This document shows, one piece after another, positions 54,539 to 62,064 of a stretch of 64,000 bases of DNA. Source of the DNA: Phycisphaerales bacterium UBA1845 (GTDB lineage: Bacteria; Planctomycetota; Phycisphaerae; UBA1845); NCBI GenBank assembly GCA_002338715.1, contig DDIR01000143.1, positions 1 to 64,000 on the forward strand, given 5' to 3'. The position numbers and the translations under genes are program-made. The stretch's first letter is position 1. Every line of letters starts with the position of its first letter. The notes beneath the pieces are model-generated. The model worked only from the letters and a program-made list of their open reading frames with translations, searched no databases and had not been told where the DNA came from.

Positions 54539-57500
54539 ATGACAAGAAAGTTTCGGTCAATGCTTGCTGTGGGATGTCTTACAGCAGGCATGTGTATTCC
54601 AAGTGCAGTACTCGGGCAGCAGGTACGCCCGATGTCAAACGGCGGAGGCGCGGAAGGGCTCAAGAATGTGAGCATTTCCCACGACCCCGTCTTTGAATTC
54701 GTATTGATGGACGACTCGGCGCGCCTCACCGGATTGACGGTGATGTACGTCGACGGAAACACCTCGGGGAATCTGGTCGCCAACGCTGATGGCGTCTTCA
54801 GCCTGACAAACCCGCCGAGCGAATTCCAGCTCGTTATTGAACGGGCGAATGCCGCACCGGTTACCGTCAAGATGTTGATGCCCGATGCGGACACCAATGT
54901 CGTCACTGCGGTTCCAGTGCGACGCGGTCCCAACAGCGACACCGTTTCGAATCAGCAGCAGGCGCCGGTCAACGATGTCGTCCGCGGCGTCGTCAACATC
55001 GCTGACGGCAACCCGTCGATCTCAATCCTCGATCCGGGCATGGGATTCGACAAGGCCGAAACCGCCCTTCTTACCAAGTCGGGATTCGTGCCCCGTCCGG
55101 TACAGGCTGGTACCGGTCGTGCGGGTGACGGCTGCGTCGATGCAACCCCGATCGCTTGCGGCGGAACTGAAACGTTCACGCTCCAAGCGTTCAATGCCGA
55201 ACCCGTCCCGCTGACGAGCAGTTGCGAAATTGCTGTCGGTGGTCCGTTCACCCACGACAAGTCGGTTTGGTTTGAGTTCACCGCGTCGGCGACCACCGCT
55301 CACATTTCGATGTGCGTGAGCGACTCGGAGCAGGACTCGGTCATGACCCTCTTCACCGCAGACAGCACATGCGGTGCGTTGACTGAATTCACCTGCAACG
55401 ATGACGGCTGCCCGGACATCGTGAACCCGAACGGTTTTGGCGCTCCCGATCTCTTCGTGGGCGGCTTGACCCCCGGCGACACCTACTTCGTGCTCCTCGA
55501 CTTCTACTCGGGTGGCCACGACCTTCCCGATGACGGCACGTTTGACGTCGACAACACGATCACGATCGAATGCGGTATTGCGCTTCCGACCGGTGCGTGC
55601 TGTGCAAACGACGGAACCTGCACGGAAGTCGAAGAAGCCGACTGTGTTGGCGGCGGCGGTACCTACCAGGGCGACAACACGCTCTGCAGCGGCGTCACCT
55701 GCCCGGTGCTTGCGACCAACGAAACCTGCCAGTCAGCCATCGTGGTTGACGCGGTTCCGTTTGTTTCAGCCGTTGACAACGACCTTTCGATCCCGAACGG
55801 ACCTGCGGGTTCGTGCGACGGTTTCGGCGCCACTGGCATGATGCAGAATGACATCTGGTACGAGTGGACCGCTGACCAGGATTGCCTCCTGGACATGAAC
55901 GTCACGAGCACCTACGACTCGATTCTGGTTGTTCGCGACAATTGCACCGATCTGAATGAATTGATCTGCATCGACGAAAACGGATTCGGTGACGGTGAAA
56001 CCGGTCAGCTCTCAGTGACCAATGGAACCACCTACTTCTTCCAGGTTGGCGACAACGGTAGCATTGAAACTGGCGGTTTGACCGAATTCTCATTGTCCTG
56101 CTTCGAGAACACCGGAGCGTGCTGCGTTGGCAAGGGTTGCTCGATTGAAACCGAAGCCGACTGCTCAGGCATGGGCGGGACGTATCTTGGTAACGATACC
56201 TCCTGCGATGCACCTCCCGCAGGCACGCCAACCACTTACGCAGGCGGCGGCGGTATCGCCATTCCGGATAACGATCCCACGGGTATCGACGACACCATCA
56301 ACGTGGCTGACTCGTACCAAGTTGGCGATGTGAATGTCAGCATCCAGGTCGAGCACACCTTCCTCGGTGACCTCGACATCACGTTGACCCACAACGGCAC
56401 CACGTCGTCGATCATCATGCAGGATGCCTGCGGCACCAACGCCGACATGGACATCACCATTGACGATGCGGCAGGCGATGTTGTCTGTGCAGAACCACTT
56501 ACGGGAACGTTTAACTCAGCCAGCCTCAACGGTGAAGGCATGGGCGCGTTCAACGGCGAAAACAGCGCCGGAACCTGGACGCTCAGCATTGTTGACGACG
56601 CCGGCCAGGACACTGGCAGCCTGCTTAGCTGGTCGCTGGAACTCGACGGCGCAGGTGCTGGTCCTTGCGAAGATCTCGAGCCCGCATGCGGTCCCGATGC
56701 CTGTCCGGATGGAACCACGCCGATCGTTGGCGTTGAGAATGGCAACTTTGCTGGCTGGTGTGTCTCAGGTGCACCGGCTGCTGACGTCGACTTCTTCTTC
56801 TTCCGCGTCGACAAGGCCGGCGATTTCGCACTGATCGAAATCACCAAGGAATTCACGCAGGGTCCGGAAGCACCAACCGGCTTGATTCCGCCGATTCTCG
56901 TGACCTTCTTCCAGGTCTGCGACGACGAAGACACCGTCGGCTCAATCATCATCGGTGAAGAAAGTGTCCGTAACTCAACGGGCGTCGATTGGACCGACTA
57001 CCACTGGAATCTCTTCGATGCCAATGAAGTTTGGTTCGACGTTGCCGCATCTTCAAACTGGAGCACCCTGCCGTTCGCGGACAAGGAATTCGCAAGCTTC
57101 ATCGATGGACCGGCCAACACCAAAGCCAAGTCACTCAATGCTGACAATGGCTTGGTACCGAACAACAGCCAGTACTTCCCAGGTTCGGGTACCGGCGTCC
57201 TCAAGATGGACGTCGATCTCTCCGGTCCCCCGGTCAACTTCACCTTCAAGCAGCGTCCGACCATCGATGGCACGCCTGATCCTGAAGGCGCTTGCTGCCT
57301 GGTGACGGGTTGCCAGGTTCTGACCGAAGCCGACTGCAACTCGCAATCGGGTTCGTATCAGGGTGATGGTGTGAGTTGCACGCCTGATCCGTGTGCCGAA
57401 CCGACCGGTGCTTGCTGCAACGATGACGGTTCGTGCTCGGGCGACCTGACGCAGAATGCCTGTGAAGGTGGCGGCGGAACCTATCAGGGTGACAGCAGCG

Positions 57501-58573
57501 ATTGCGGAAGCGTGACCTGCCCGATGCCCAGCAACGGTGACGTCTGCACCGATGCCGTCGAAATCTTCGACGGGTTGAACATGGGTGCGATCGTCGACGG
57601 TGGTGTGGACGATCCGGATCCGTCATGCACGACCTCCGGTTCAGACGACACGTGGTTTATCTACACAGCCACCACGGCCGGCTCGCTTTTGATCGAGACT
57701 TGCGGCACGTTTGTGGACGACGCAATTGGTGGCTCCGAAGTTGACACCATCGTTGCGGTTTACGACGCATGTGGCGGAGTCGAACTCGACTGTGACGACG
57801 ACTGCACGACCGGCGGAACCGATCCTGATGCTCCTTGCAAGGACGAGGATCAAACCGGTACGGGCGGAACGCGCGACTCATGCGTTTGCGTGGACAGCGT
57901 CAACATTGGCGACGAATTCTGGATCCAGGTCCAGGAATTCGGCGGAAACAACTTTGACGACATCCTTGTCACCGTGACGCCAAATGGTTGCGACGGACCT
58001 CCCCCACCGCTGGGTGGTGGATGCTGCAACTCGGACGGCTCGTGCGATGACGTTGCTGACCAAGCCGCATGTGACGGTCAGGGCGGTGTCTACCAGGGTG
58101 ACGGCGTCGCTTGTGCTTCGGTTTCCTGCCCGCAGCCGGGTAACGGAAACGATGAGTGCGAAGACCGTGCGGTGCTGGCCTGCGATCAGACGACGTTTGC
58201 TGACCTGATCGATGCCACCAACGGTGCGGCAGACCCGGCTCAAAGCTGCTCGACCACGGTCAACCCGTGCACCGAGTACTATGAGTTTGTCCCAACCGGA
58301 ACGTCCGCTCGTATCCGTACCGACTTGAATTCGACAGCAAATGACTCCGTGTACACGCTTTACCAAGTTGACCAGGCCAACCCCTGCAACGAGGCGGCAT
58401 GGACCGAGGTGGTTTGCAGCGAAGACGAAGTTGGGCTGTTGGGTGACGTGTGTGCCGATGGCCTCACGCCTGGCGACACCTATGTCCTTATGATCACCGG
58501 ATTTGCAGCGTTCCGTTGCGATGATGGCCCATATGGCATCGATGTCGATTGCTCAGCAACTTGCGGACCGTAG
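54539..58573 (+). CDS. Large exported mosaic protein with GACC-type Cys repeats and P-domain-like region
   Basis: 1,344 residues from ATG 54539, six bases after AAGGGG. Signal peptide to about residue 27 (LTAGMCIPSAVLG). Five GACC...C...ADC...GGTYQGD...C units lie near 352, 526, 917, 957 and 1159. PPC-like beta-sandwich domains (WYEWTADQDCLLDMNVTSTY) separate them. Residues about 562-704 resemble the proprotein-convertase P domain (VEHTFLGDLDITLTHNGT, WTLSIVDDAGQDTGSLLSW). Residues about 735-911 share sequence with the downstream PEP-CTERM protein. No catalytic site or C-terminal anchor was recognised. Probably a surface or matrix protein. Confidence 0.82.
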   Translation: MTRKFRSMLAVGCLTAGMCIPSAVLGQQVRPMSNGGGAEGLKNVSISHDPVFEFVLMDDSARLTGLTVMYVDGNTSGNLVANADGVFSLTNPPSEFQLVIERANAAPVTVKMLMPDADTNVVTAVPVRRGPNSDTVSNQQQAPVNDVVRGVVNIADGNPSISILDPGMGFDKAETALLTKSGFVPRPVQAGTGRAGDGCVDATPIACGGTETFTLQAFNAEPVPLTSSCEIAVGGPFTHDKSVWFEFTASATTAHISMCVSDSEQDSVMTLFTADSTCGALTEFTCNDDGCPDIVNPNGFGAPDLFVGGLTPGDTYFVLLDFYSGGHDLPDDGTFDVDNTITIECGIALPTGACCANDGTCTEVEEADCVGGGGTYQGDNTLCSGVTCPVLATNETCQSAIVVDAVPFVSAVDNDLSIPNGPAGSCDGFGATGMMQNDIWYEWTADQDCLLDMNVTSTYDSILVVRDNCTDLNELICIDENGFGDGETGQLSVTNGTTYFFQVGDNGSIETGGLTEFSLSCFENTGACCVGKGCSIETEADCSGMGGTYLGNDTSCDAPPAGTPTTYAGGGGIAIPDNDPTGIDDTINVADSYQVGDVNVSIQVEHTFLGDLDITLTHNGTTSSIIMQDACGTNADMDITIDDAAGDVVCAEPLTGTFNSASLNGEGMGAFNGENSAGTWTLSIVDDAGQDTGSLLSWSLELDGAGAGPCEDLEPACGPDACPDGTTPIVGVENGNFAGWCVSGAPAADVDFFFFRVDKAGDFALIEITKEFTQGPEAPTGLIPPILVTFFQVCDDEDTVGSIIIGEESVRNSTGVDWTDYHWNLFDANEVWFDVAASSNWSTLPFADKEFASFIDGPANTKAKSLNADNGLVPNNSQYFPGSGTGVLKMDVDLSGPPVNFTFKQRPTIDGTPDPEGACCLVTGCQVLTEADCNSQSGSYQGDGVSCTPDPCAEPTGACCNDDGSCSGDLTQNACEGGGGTYQGDSSDCGSVTCPMPSNGDVCTDAVEIFDGLNMGAIVDGGVDDPDPSCTTSGSDDTWFIYTATTAGSLLIETCGTFVDDAIGGSEVDTIVAVYDACGGVELDCDDDCTTGGTDPDAPCKDEDQTGTGGTRDSCVCVDSVNIGDEFWIQVQEFGGNNFDDILVTVTPNGCDGPPPPLGGGCCNSDGSCDDVADQAACDGQGGVYQGDGVACASVSCPQPGNGNDECEDRAVLACDQTTFADLIDATNGAADPAQSCSTTVNPCTEYYEFVPTGTSARIRTDLNSTANDSVYTLYQVDQANPCNEAAWTEVVCSEDEVGLLGDVCADGLTPGDTYVLMITGFAAFRCDDGPYGIDVDCSATCGP

Positions 58574-58579
58574 TCTGGT

Positions 58580-58652
58580 AAAGTCCGAATAAACTGATCG
58601 GTACCGCCGGTCGAGAATCTCACTCGACCGGCGCCCGATCCTCGGACTTTTT
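58580..58652 (+). terminator. Nested rho-independent terminator after the mosaic gene
   Basis: Three nested stems: AAAGTCCGA/TCGGACTTT (58580-58588 with 58642-58650), GATCGG/CCGATC (58596-58601 with 58635-58640) and an 11-bp CGCCGGTCGAG/CTCGACCGGCG (58605-58615 with 58623-58633). Followed by TTTTT. Confidence 0.88.
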
Positions 58653-58804
58653 GCAGGTTTTTTGCTGAATCGGACTAGTATTGTGATTTTGCGATTGATA
58701 CCATAACAATCATGTGACTCTCTCTCTCGGAGGATACTCGGCGTAGCCCCAGATCGGACATCCGATTGGCCCAACGTCGAGCAGCAATTGGAAGGAGCAG
58801 GAAA

Positions 58805-59488
58805 ATGCTGAAAGGCAATAACGCGGGAATCCGCGGCGTCTTCTCTCTCGCCGTAACGGTTCTTATGGCTTCGCCAGCGTTAGCAGCCCCCATTGATATT
58901 GGAGGCGGTTGGCAAGCCGAAGTAATGAATGGCAACGTTGCCAGTATCGTCGTTGACAACACGTCGAGTACTGAAACTGTCATTCAGATCGCCAAGCAAT
59001 TCGATGACGGCCCCGAATTCGGGCAGTTCCCACCCATCGAAATTGCATTCACGCAAACTGGTGACGATCTTTCGACAGTCCCCAGCATCGTGATCAATGA
59101 CGAAAACATCATCAACAACACCGGCTTCGGCTGGACCGACTATCACTGGGCGCTGATCGACGGTGGCCAGGCGTGGTTCAACGTGTCACAGTCGAGCACG
59201 TTCGACACATCACCATTTGGTACGCAGTCATTTGCGGACCAGTATGGTTATGGTGACGCAAACAAGATGACCGACCTGAATGTCGAAGGTGGTTTTGTCC
59301 CCAACGGCGGCACGTTCACCCCGGGTCTTCTGGGTGGTGCCCTTTGGATCGACACCGACCTGTCCGGAGCGAATCCGGTCACCTTCAACTTCAAGCAGTT
59401 CCCGACGAACCCGTCGATCCCCGAACCTGCATCGCTGATGCTGATGCTTGGTGGATGTGCGATCGTCGCCGGTCGTCGTCGCAAGTAG
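58805..59488 (+). CDS. PEP-CTERM exported protein sharing a domain with the upstream mosaic protein
   Basis: 227 residues from ATG 58805, preceded by AGGAGCAGGAA. Signal peptide ends ASPALA. The mature domain (WTDYHW, WFNVSQSS, GFVPNGG, DTDLSG, FNFKQFPT) matches residues about 735-911 of the upstream protein. The C-terminus is a PEP-CTERM anchor: PEP, a hydrophobic helix (LMLMLGGCAIVAG) and RRRK, recognised by exosortase. It stands on its own transcript, between two terminators. Probably released to the cell surface or EPS matrix after sorting. Confidence 0.87.
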   Translation: MLKGNNAGIRGVFSLAVTVLMASPALAAPIDIGGGWQAEVMNGNVASIVVDNTSSTETVIQIAKQFDDGPEFGQFPPIEIAFTQTGDDLSTVPSIVINDENIINNTGFGWTDYHWALIDGGQAWFNVSQSSTFDTSPFGTQSFADQYGYGDANKMTDLNVEGGFVPNGGTFTPGLLGGALWIDTDLSGANPVTFNFKQFPTNPSIPEPASLMLMLGGCAIVAGRRRK

Positions 59489-59544
59489 TTCTCGATAGCA
59501 GTTGTGACTCGGGCTTCGTGCCCGAATGTTTGCCATACGAAAAC

Positions 59545-59583
59545 AGGCAGCCAGACGATTCGCTCGTCTGGCTGCCTTTTTTA
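59545..59583 (+). terminator. Rho-independent terminator after the PEP-CTERM gene
   Basis: Perfect 14-bp stem (59545-59558 with 59564-59577), 5-base loop TTCGC, then TTTTTTATTT. Preceded by an A-rich run, so it may work in both directions. Confidence 0.9.
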
Positions 59584-59667
59584 TTTGATCGCGTCGCCAC
59601 TTTTTGCCCCGACGATCCGCGTTCGCTGGCGTTTCAACACTGCAGCGTTGACAGACCAGCCAACTCG

Positions 59668-60042
59668 ATGGATGATCCATGCATGGAAGAATCGGCCAAC
59701 GCAATCGTTCGACCGCACGATGACGCCTTGATCATTGAGGTTCAGAGTAAGACCCTGGACGAATCATCGACCCGCGAGCTGGTCGACTTTGTTTTGGGTG
59801 AAGCGTCAGTGCGCTCCGGCGTGCCGATCGTGCTGGACCTGGCCAAGGTGCGATTTGCCCCCAGCGTTGCCCTGGGTGCGTTGGTGCAGATGAGCAAGAG
59901 TTTTTCGTTTGAGAAGCGCCGGATCGCCTTGATCAATGTACACAAGCGAATCACCGATACGATCCGCGTGACGCAACTGCATCGCATTCTCGAGCTTCAT
60001 TTCAGTTTGGATGACGTCCTGAAATCCAAGCCCACCATATAG
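59668..60042 (+). CDS. STAS-domain protein, anti-sigma factor antagonist-like
   Basis: About 124 residues from ATG 59668; ATG 59683 is possible. The STAS fold is visible: IIEVQSKTLDESSTRELVDF, VPIVLDLAKVRFAPSVALGA, then KRRIALINVHKRITDTIRV. The usual phosphorylated Ser region reads FAPSVALGALV, so Ser is retained. Family members switch anti-sigma partners in regulation of stress or EPS genes; no partner lies in the window. Follows a terminator, so it is a separate unit. Confidence 0.8.
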   Translation: MDDPCMEESANAIVRPHDDALIIEVQSKTLDESSTRELVDFVLGEASVRSGVPIVLDLAKVRFAPSVALGALVQMSKSFSFEKRRIALINVHKRITDTIRVTQLHRILELHFSLDDVLKSKPTI

Positions 60043-60135
60043 ACCGCCACCGCGACTTCAATCCAAGCGCAGCGTTCTACTCGTCCATTCTTCACAGCCC
60101 GGGTGCCGGTACGCACGTAGAGTAACTTCGTTCTG

Positions 60136-60166
60136 CCCCTGGATTCCCCCCTGCGCGGGAATGACG
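60136..60166 (-). repeat. dRS3-like dispersed repeat, copy 2
   Basis: Reverse complement of the element at 27286-27316 with two mismatches over 31 bases. It has GGATTCC...GGGAAT termini, a pattern widespread in unrelated bacteria. Confidence 0.75.
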
Positions 60167-60251
60167 ACGCTGTCGCGCCGCTACGTATGAACGTAGGGCG
60201 AACTGGTCCGCCCGACTTGCATGGCAATCCTTCAGCAATCGCAATGGGGGT

Positions 60252-60680
60252 TTATCTGTCCTGCATGCGCCGTGGTGGGAGTCGGCACGCGCGGGAGATT
60301 TGATGTCGATGGTCTCTGAAGCGACGGTATCCCCAATCAAACACCGACGAGAACAGGGGGAGGATCGAAATAAGATACATCGGATACGCCCAATAGATCC
60401 GCCGCATCAAGTAGCGATAGGCATTGGCGCCTTCGACCATGGTTCCGCCCGCAAGCAGCAATCGCAAATCGCCAAGAAGTGCGTTCTCGGGAAGTTGCAC
60501 ATTGGCCCGGGCGAACTCACTCTGCAATGGTTCAATCAAGAAACCGCGCTTCGCCAATGTCGGCCGCCAGAATTGGACCCATCGATCACAAAACCCACAC
60601 GATGCATCATAGAGCAGCCACCCCTTGGTCTGCTCATTGCCCATGCAATGTGTCGTGTTGGATTGGCGGTCACGAGTCAC
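60252..60680 (-). CDS. DUF393 (DCC family) thioredoxin-like protein
   Basis: 142 residues. Carries the DCC signature DASCGFC near residue 26, a CxxC-like thiol site, then RWVQFWRPTLAKRGF and AYRYLMRRIYWAYP. Starts at GTG 60680 as a GTGA overlap with the DUF2071 gene; ATG 60644 is an alternative. DUF393 and DUF2071 are often neighbours. Predicted thiol-disulfide oxidoreductase; substrate unknown. Confidence 0.82.
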   Translation of the reverse strand: MTRDRQSNTTHCMGNEQTKGWLLYDASCGFCDRWVQFWRPTLAKRGFLIEPLQSEFARANVQLPENALLGDLRLLLAGGTMVEGANAYRYLMRRIYWAYPMYLISILPLFSSVFDWGYRRFRDHRHQISRACRLPPRRMQDR

Positions 60681-61393
60681 AGGACGCTTCCCCGATGCAC
60701 GCAGATCTCGGAACCTTCTGCCACGATGACCGATTGAGGTCCACCGGATAGAGCTTCGGAAAAAACGCGGCTATACGTGCCAAGCAGATCGCCGGCCAAC
60801 TGAAACCGAACCGGTTCGCGCAACACCCAGGGCGGATGCTCCACTTGGTATTCAATCGTTTTCGAGTCGTTGCGCCGCGAGTAGCCCCAATAGTGATCGG
60901 CGAAGAACCGGGCATGCTCATCCGAACTGGCGTCACGCGCACCGCGAAGGTCCGCGTTCATTTTACAAGCGATGGCACGAGACTCCCAGGTGTAGGTGAT
61001 TTCCTGCGCGGCTTGTGTGTGGTCGAATTCGATTCGATGCCCCATTCGCAGCGTTGCGTAATTCTCATGGTACACCCAACGGGCGACTTTCGTGACCGCC
61101 CACTTGGGGACCAGTTCTTTGATGAATACGACACCCCGCCGCCATTCACCTTCCACTTTGCGACGCACATAGAATCTTAGGTTCACTTCCTCGAACAAAC
61201 CATGAAACGGGATGCTCACACCCATGATCCGGGTTCCCGCGAAAAGAAATCCGACCAGGCTGACGTACGTCTCACCCTCCAGGGGGTCGAGTTCGGTTCC
61301 GCTTGGGATGTATTCCTGAAGAATTCTCTGATCCACCGCGTAGTTGGCCAGGACAATGTGCTGCCAACGGGCTGTCAGAAAGACCGAAGTCAT
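60677..61393 (-). CDS. DUF2071 (YqjF family) protein
   Basis: 238 residues from ATG 61393, preceded by AAGG. ARWQHIVLANYAVDQRIL and SLVGFLFAGTRIMGVSIPFH, with VNLRFYVRR and GVVFIKELVPKWAV, are typical of the YqjF/DUF2071 family. Function unknown; the overlap with DUF393 suggests a joint role. It begins 20 bases after the PEP-CTERM gene stop, so it may be read from the same transcript. Confidence 0.82.
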   Translation of the reverse strand: MTSVFLTARWQHIVLANYAVDQRILQEYIPSGTELDPLEGETYVSLVGFLFAGTRIMGVSIPFHGLFEEVNLRFYVRRKVEGEWRRGVVFIKELVPKWAVTKVARWVYHENYATLRMGHRIEFDHTQAAQEITYTWESRAIACKMNADLRGARDASSDEHARFFADHYWGYSRRNDSKTIEYQVEHPPWVLREPVRFQLAGDLLGTYSRVFSEALSGGPQSVIVAEGSEICVHRGSVL

Positions 61394-61412
61394 TGGGATG
61401 CCTTGAACAGTT

Positions 61413-61964
61413 TCAAGCGTGCCTGCGATGTCGCGATGCTGCAATGACAAGCAGTGCGCCCAGCGTTCCAATCGACGCCGGCTCGGGAACGATCGTCAGA
61501 ACGTCTGGCGTGTACTCGACCGCATCGAAGCCGCTCGGGTCGAGGGCGAATCCTTCTGTCAGATCGGTCGGATGGTCGTCGCCAATGAACAAGTCGGTCG
61601 AACCTTCTGCCAGCGCTTCAAGGGTAAGCGTCGCCAGCAGGATATGCGAGCCTGAAATCGACGACGGAAACGCCACACCTGCAAGTTCGTCACCGTCAGA
61701 TGTAGATGCGGCAAGCCACGGGTCAGCGATCTGAACGTCCGTCACAACCGCAATTGCTGGCAGCGCAACGTCAAAATCCAATCCCCATCCAAGGATCGCT
61801 TCGGATAAGTCCGCGACGATTCGAATATCAAATGACTCGCCAATCGCAGGCGAGTCAGCCGGCAGTTCCAGCGAGACACTCACCGTGGCCCGCGCCGTCG
61901 AAGACGTTGCAATGGAGGCAATCAAACACAAACATAGCACGGGTAAATTCAAACTGATACGCAT
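61413..61964 (-). CDS. PEP-CTERM protein with cohesin-like domain
   Basis: 183 residues from ATG 61964, preceded by AGAGAGG. Signal peptide ends SSTARA. The mature part (about 25-150) has a cohesin-like beta-sandwich pattern: VSVSLELPADSPAIGESFDI, ILGWGLDFDVALP, SHILLATLTLEALAEGS. Ends with a PEP-CTERM signal: PEPASIG, hydrophobic helix, SRHRRH. Directly follows the dockerin-motif protein gene (101-base gap), so the two may form a receptor-ligand pair at the surface. The cohesin call is from pattern only. Confidence 0.75.
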   Translation of the reverse strand: MRISLNLPVLCLCLIASIATSSTARATVSVSLELPADSPAIGESFDIRIVADLSEAILGWGLDFDVALPAIAVVTDVQIADPWLAASTSDGDELAGVAFPSSISGSHILLATLTLEALAEGSTDLFIGDDHPTDLTEGFALDPSGFDAVEYTPDVLTIVPEPASIGTLGALLVIAASRHRRHA

Positions 61965-62064
61965 CAAATCCTCTCTCCGTTCCGTTTGGGCAGATTGACA
62001 ATGCCCCGAAAGCCGTCGACCACCCAACTCCCAATGGAATAGCCGATGCGTTTCTATCCCGATC

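Noticed and set aside
59344..59667. N-terminal extension of the STAS gene
   Set aside because: It overlaps the end of the PEP-CTERM gene and runs through a strong terminator; ATG 59668 begins just before the STAS fold.
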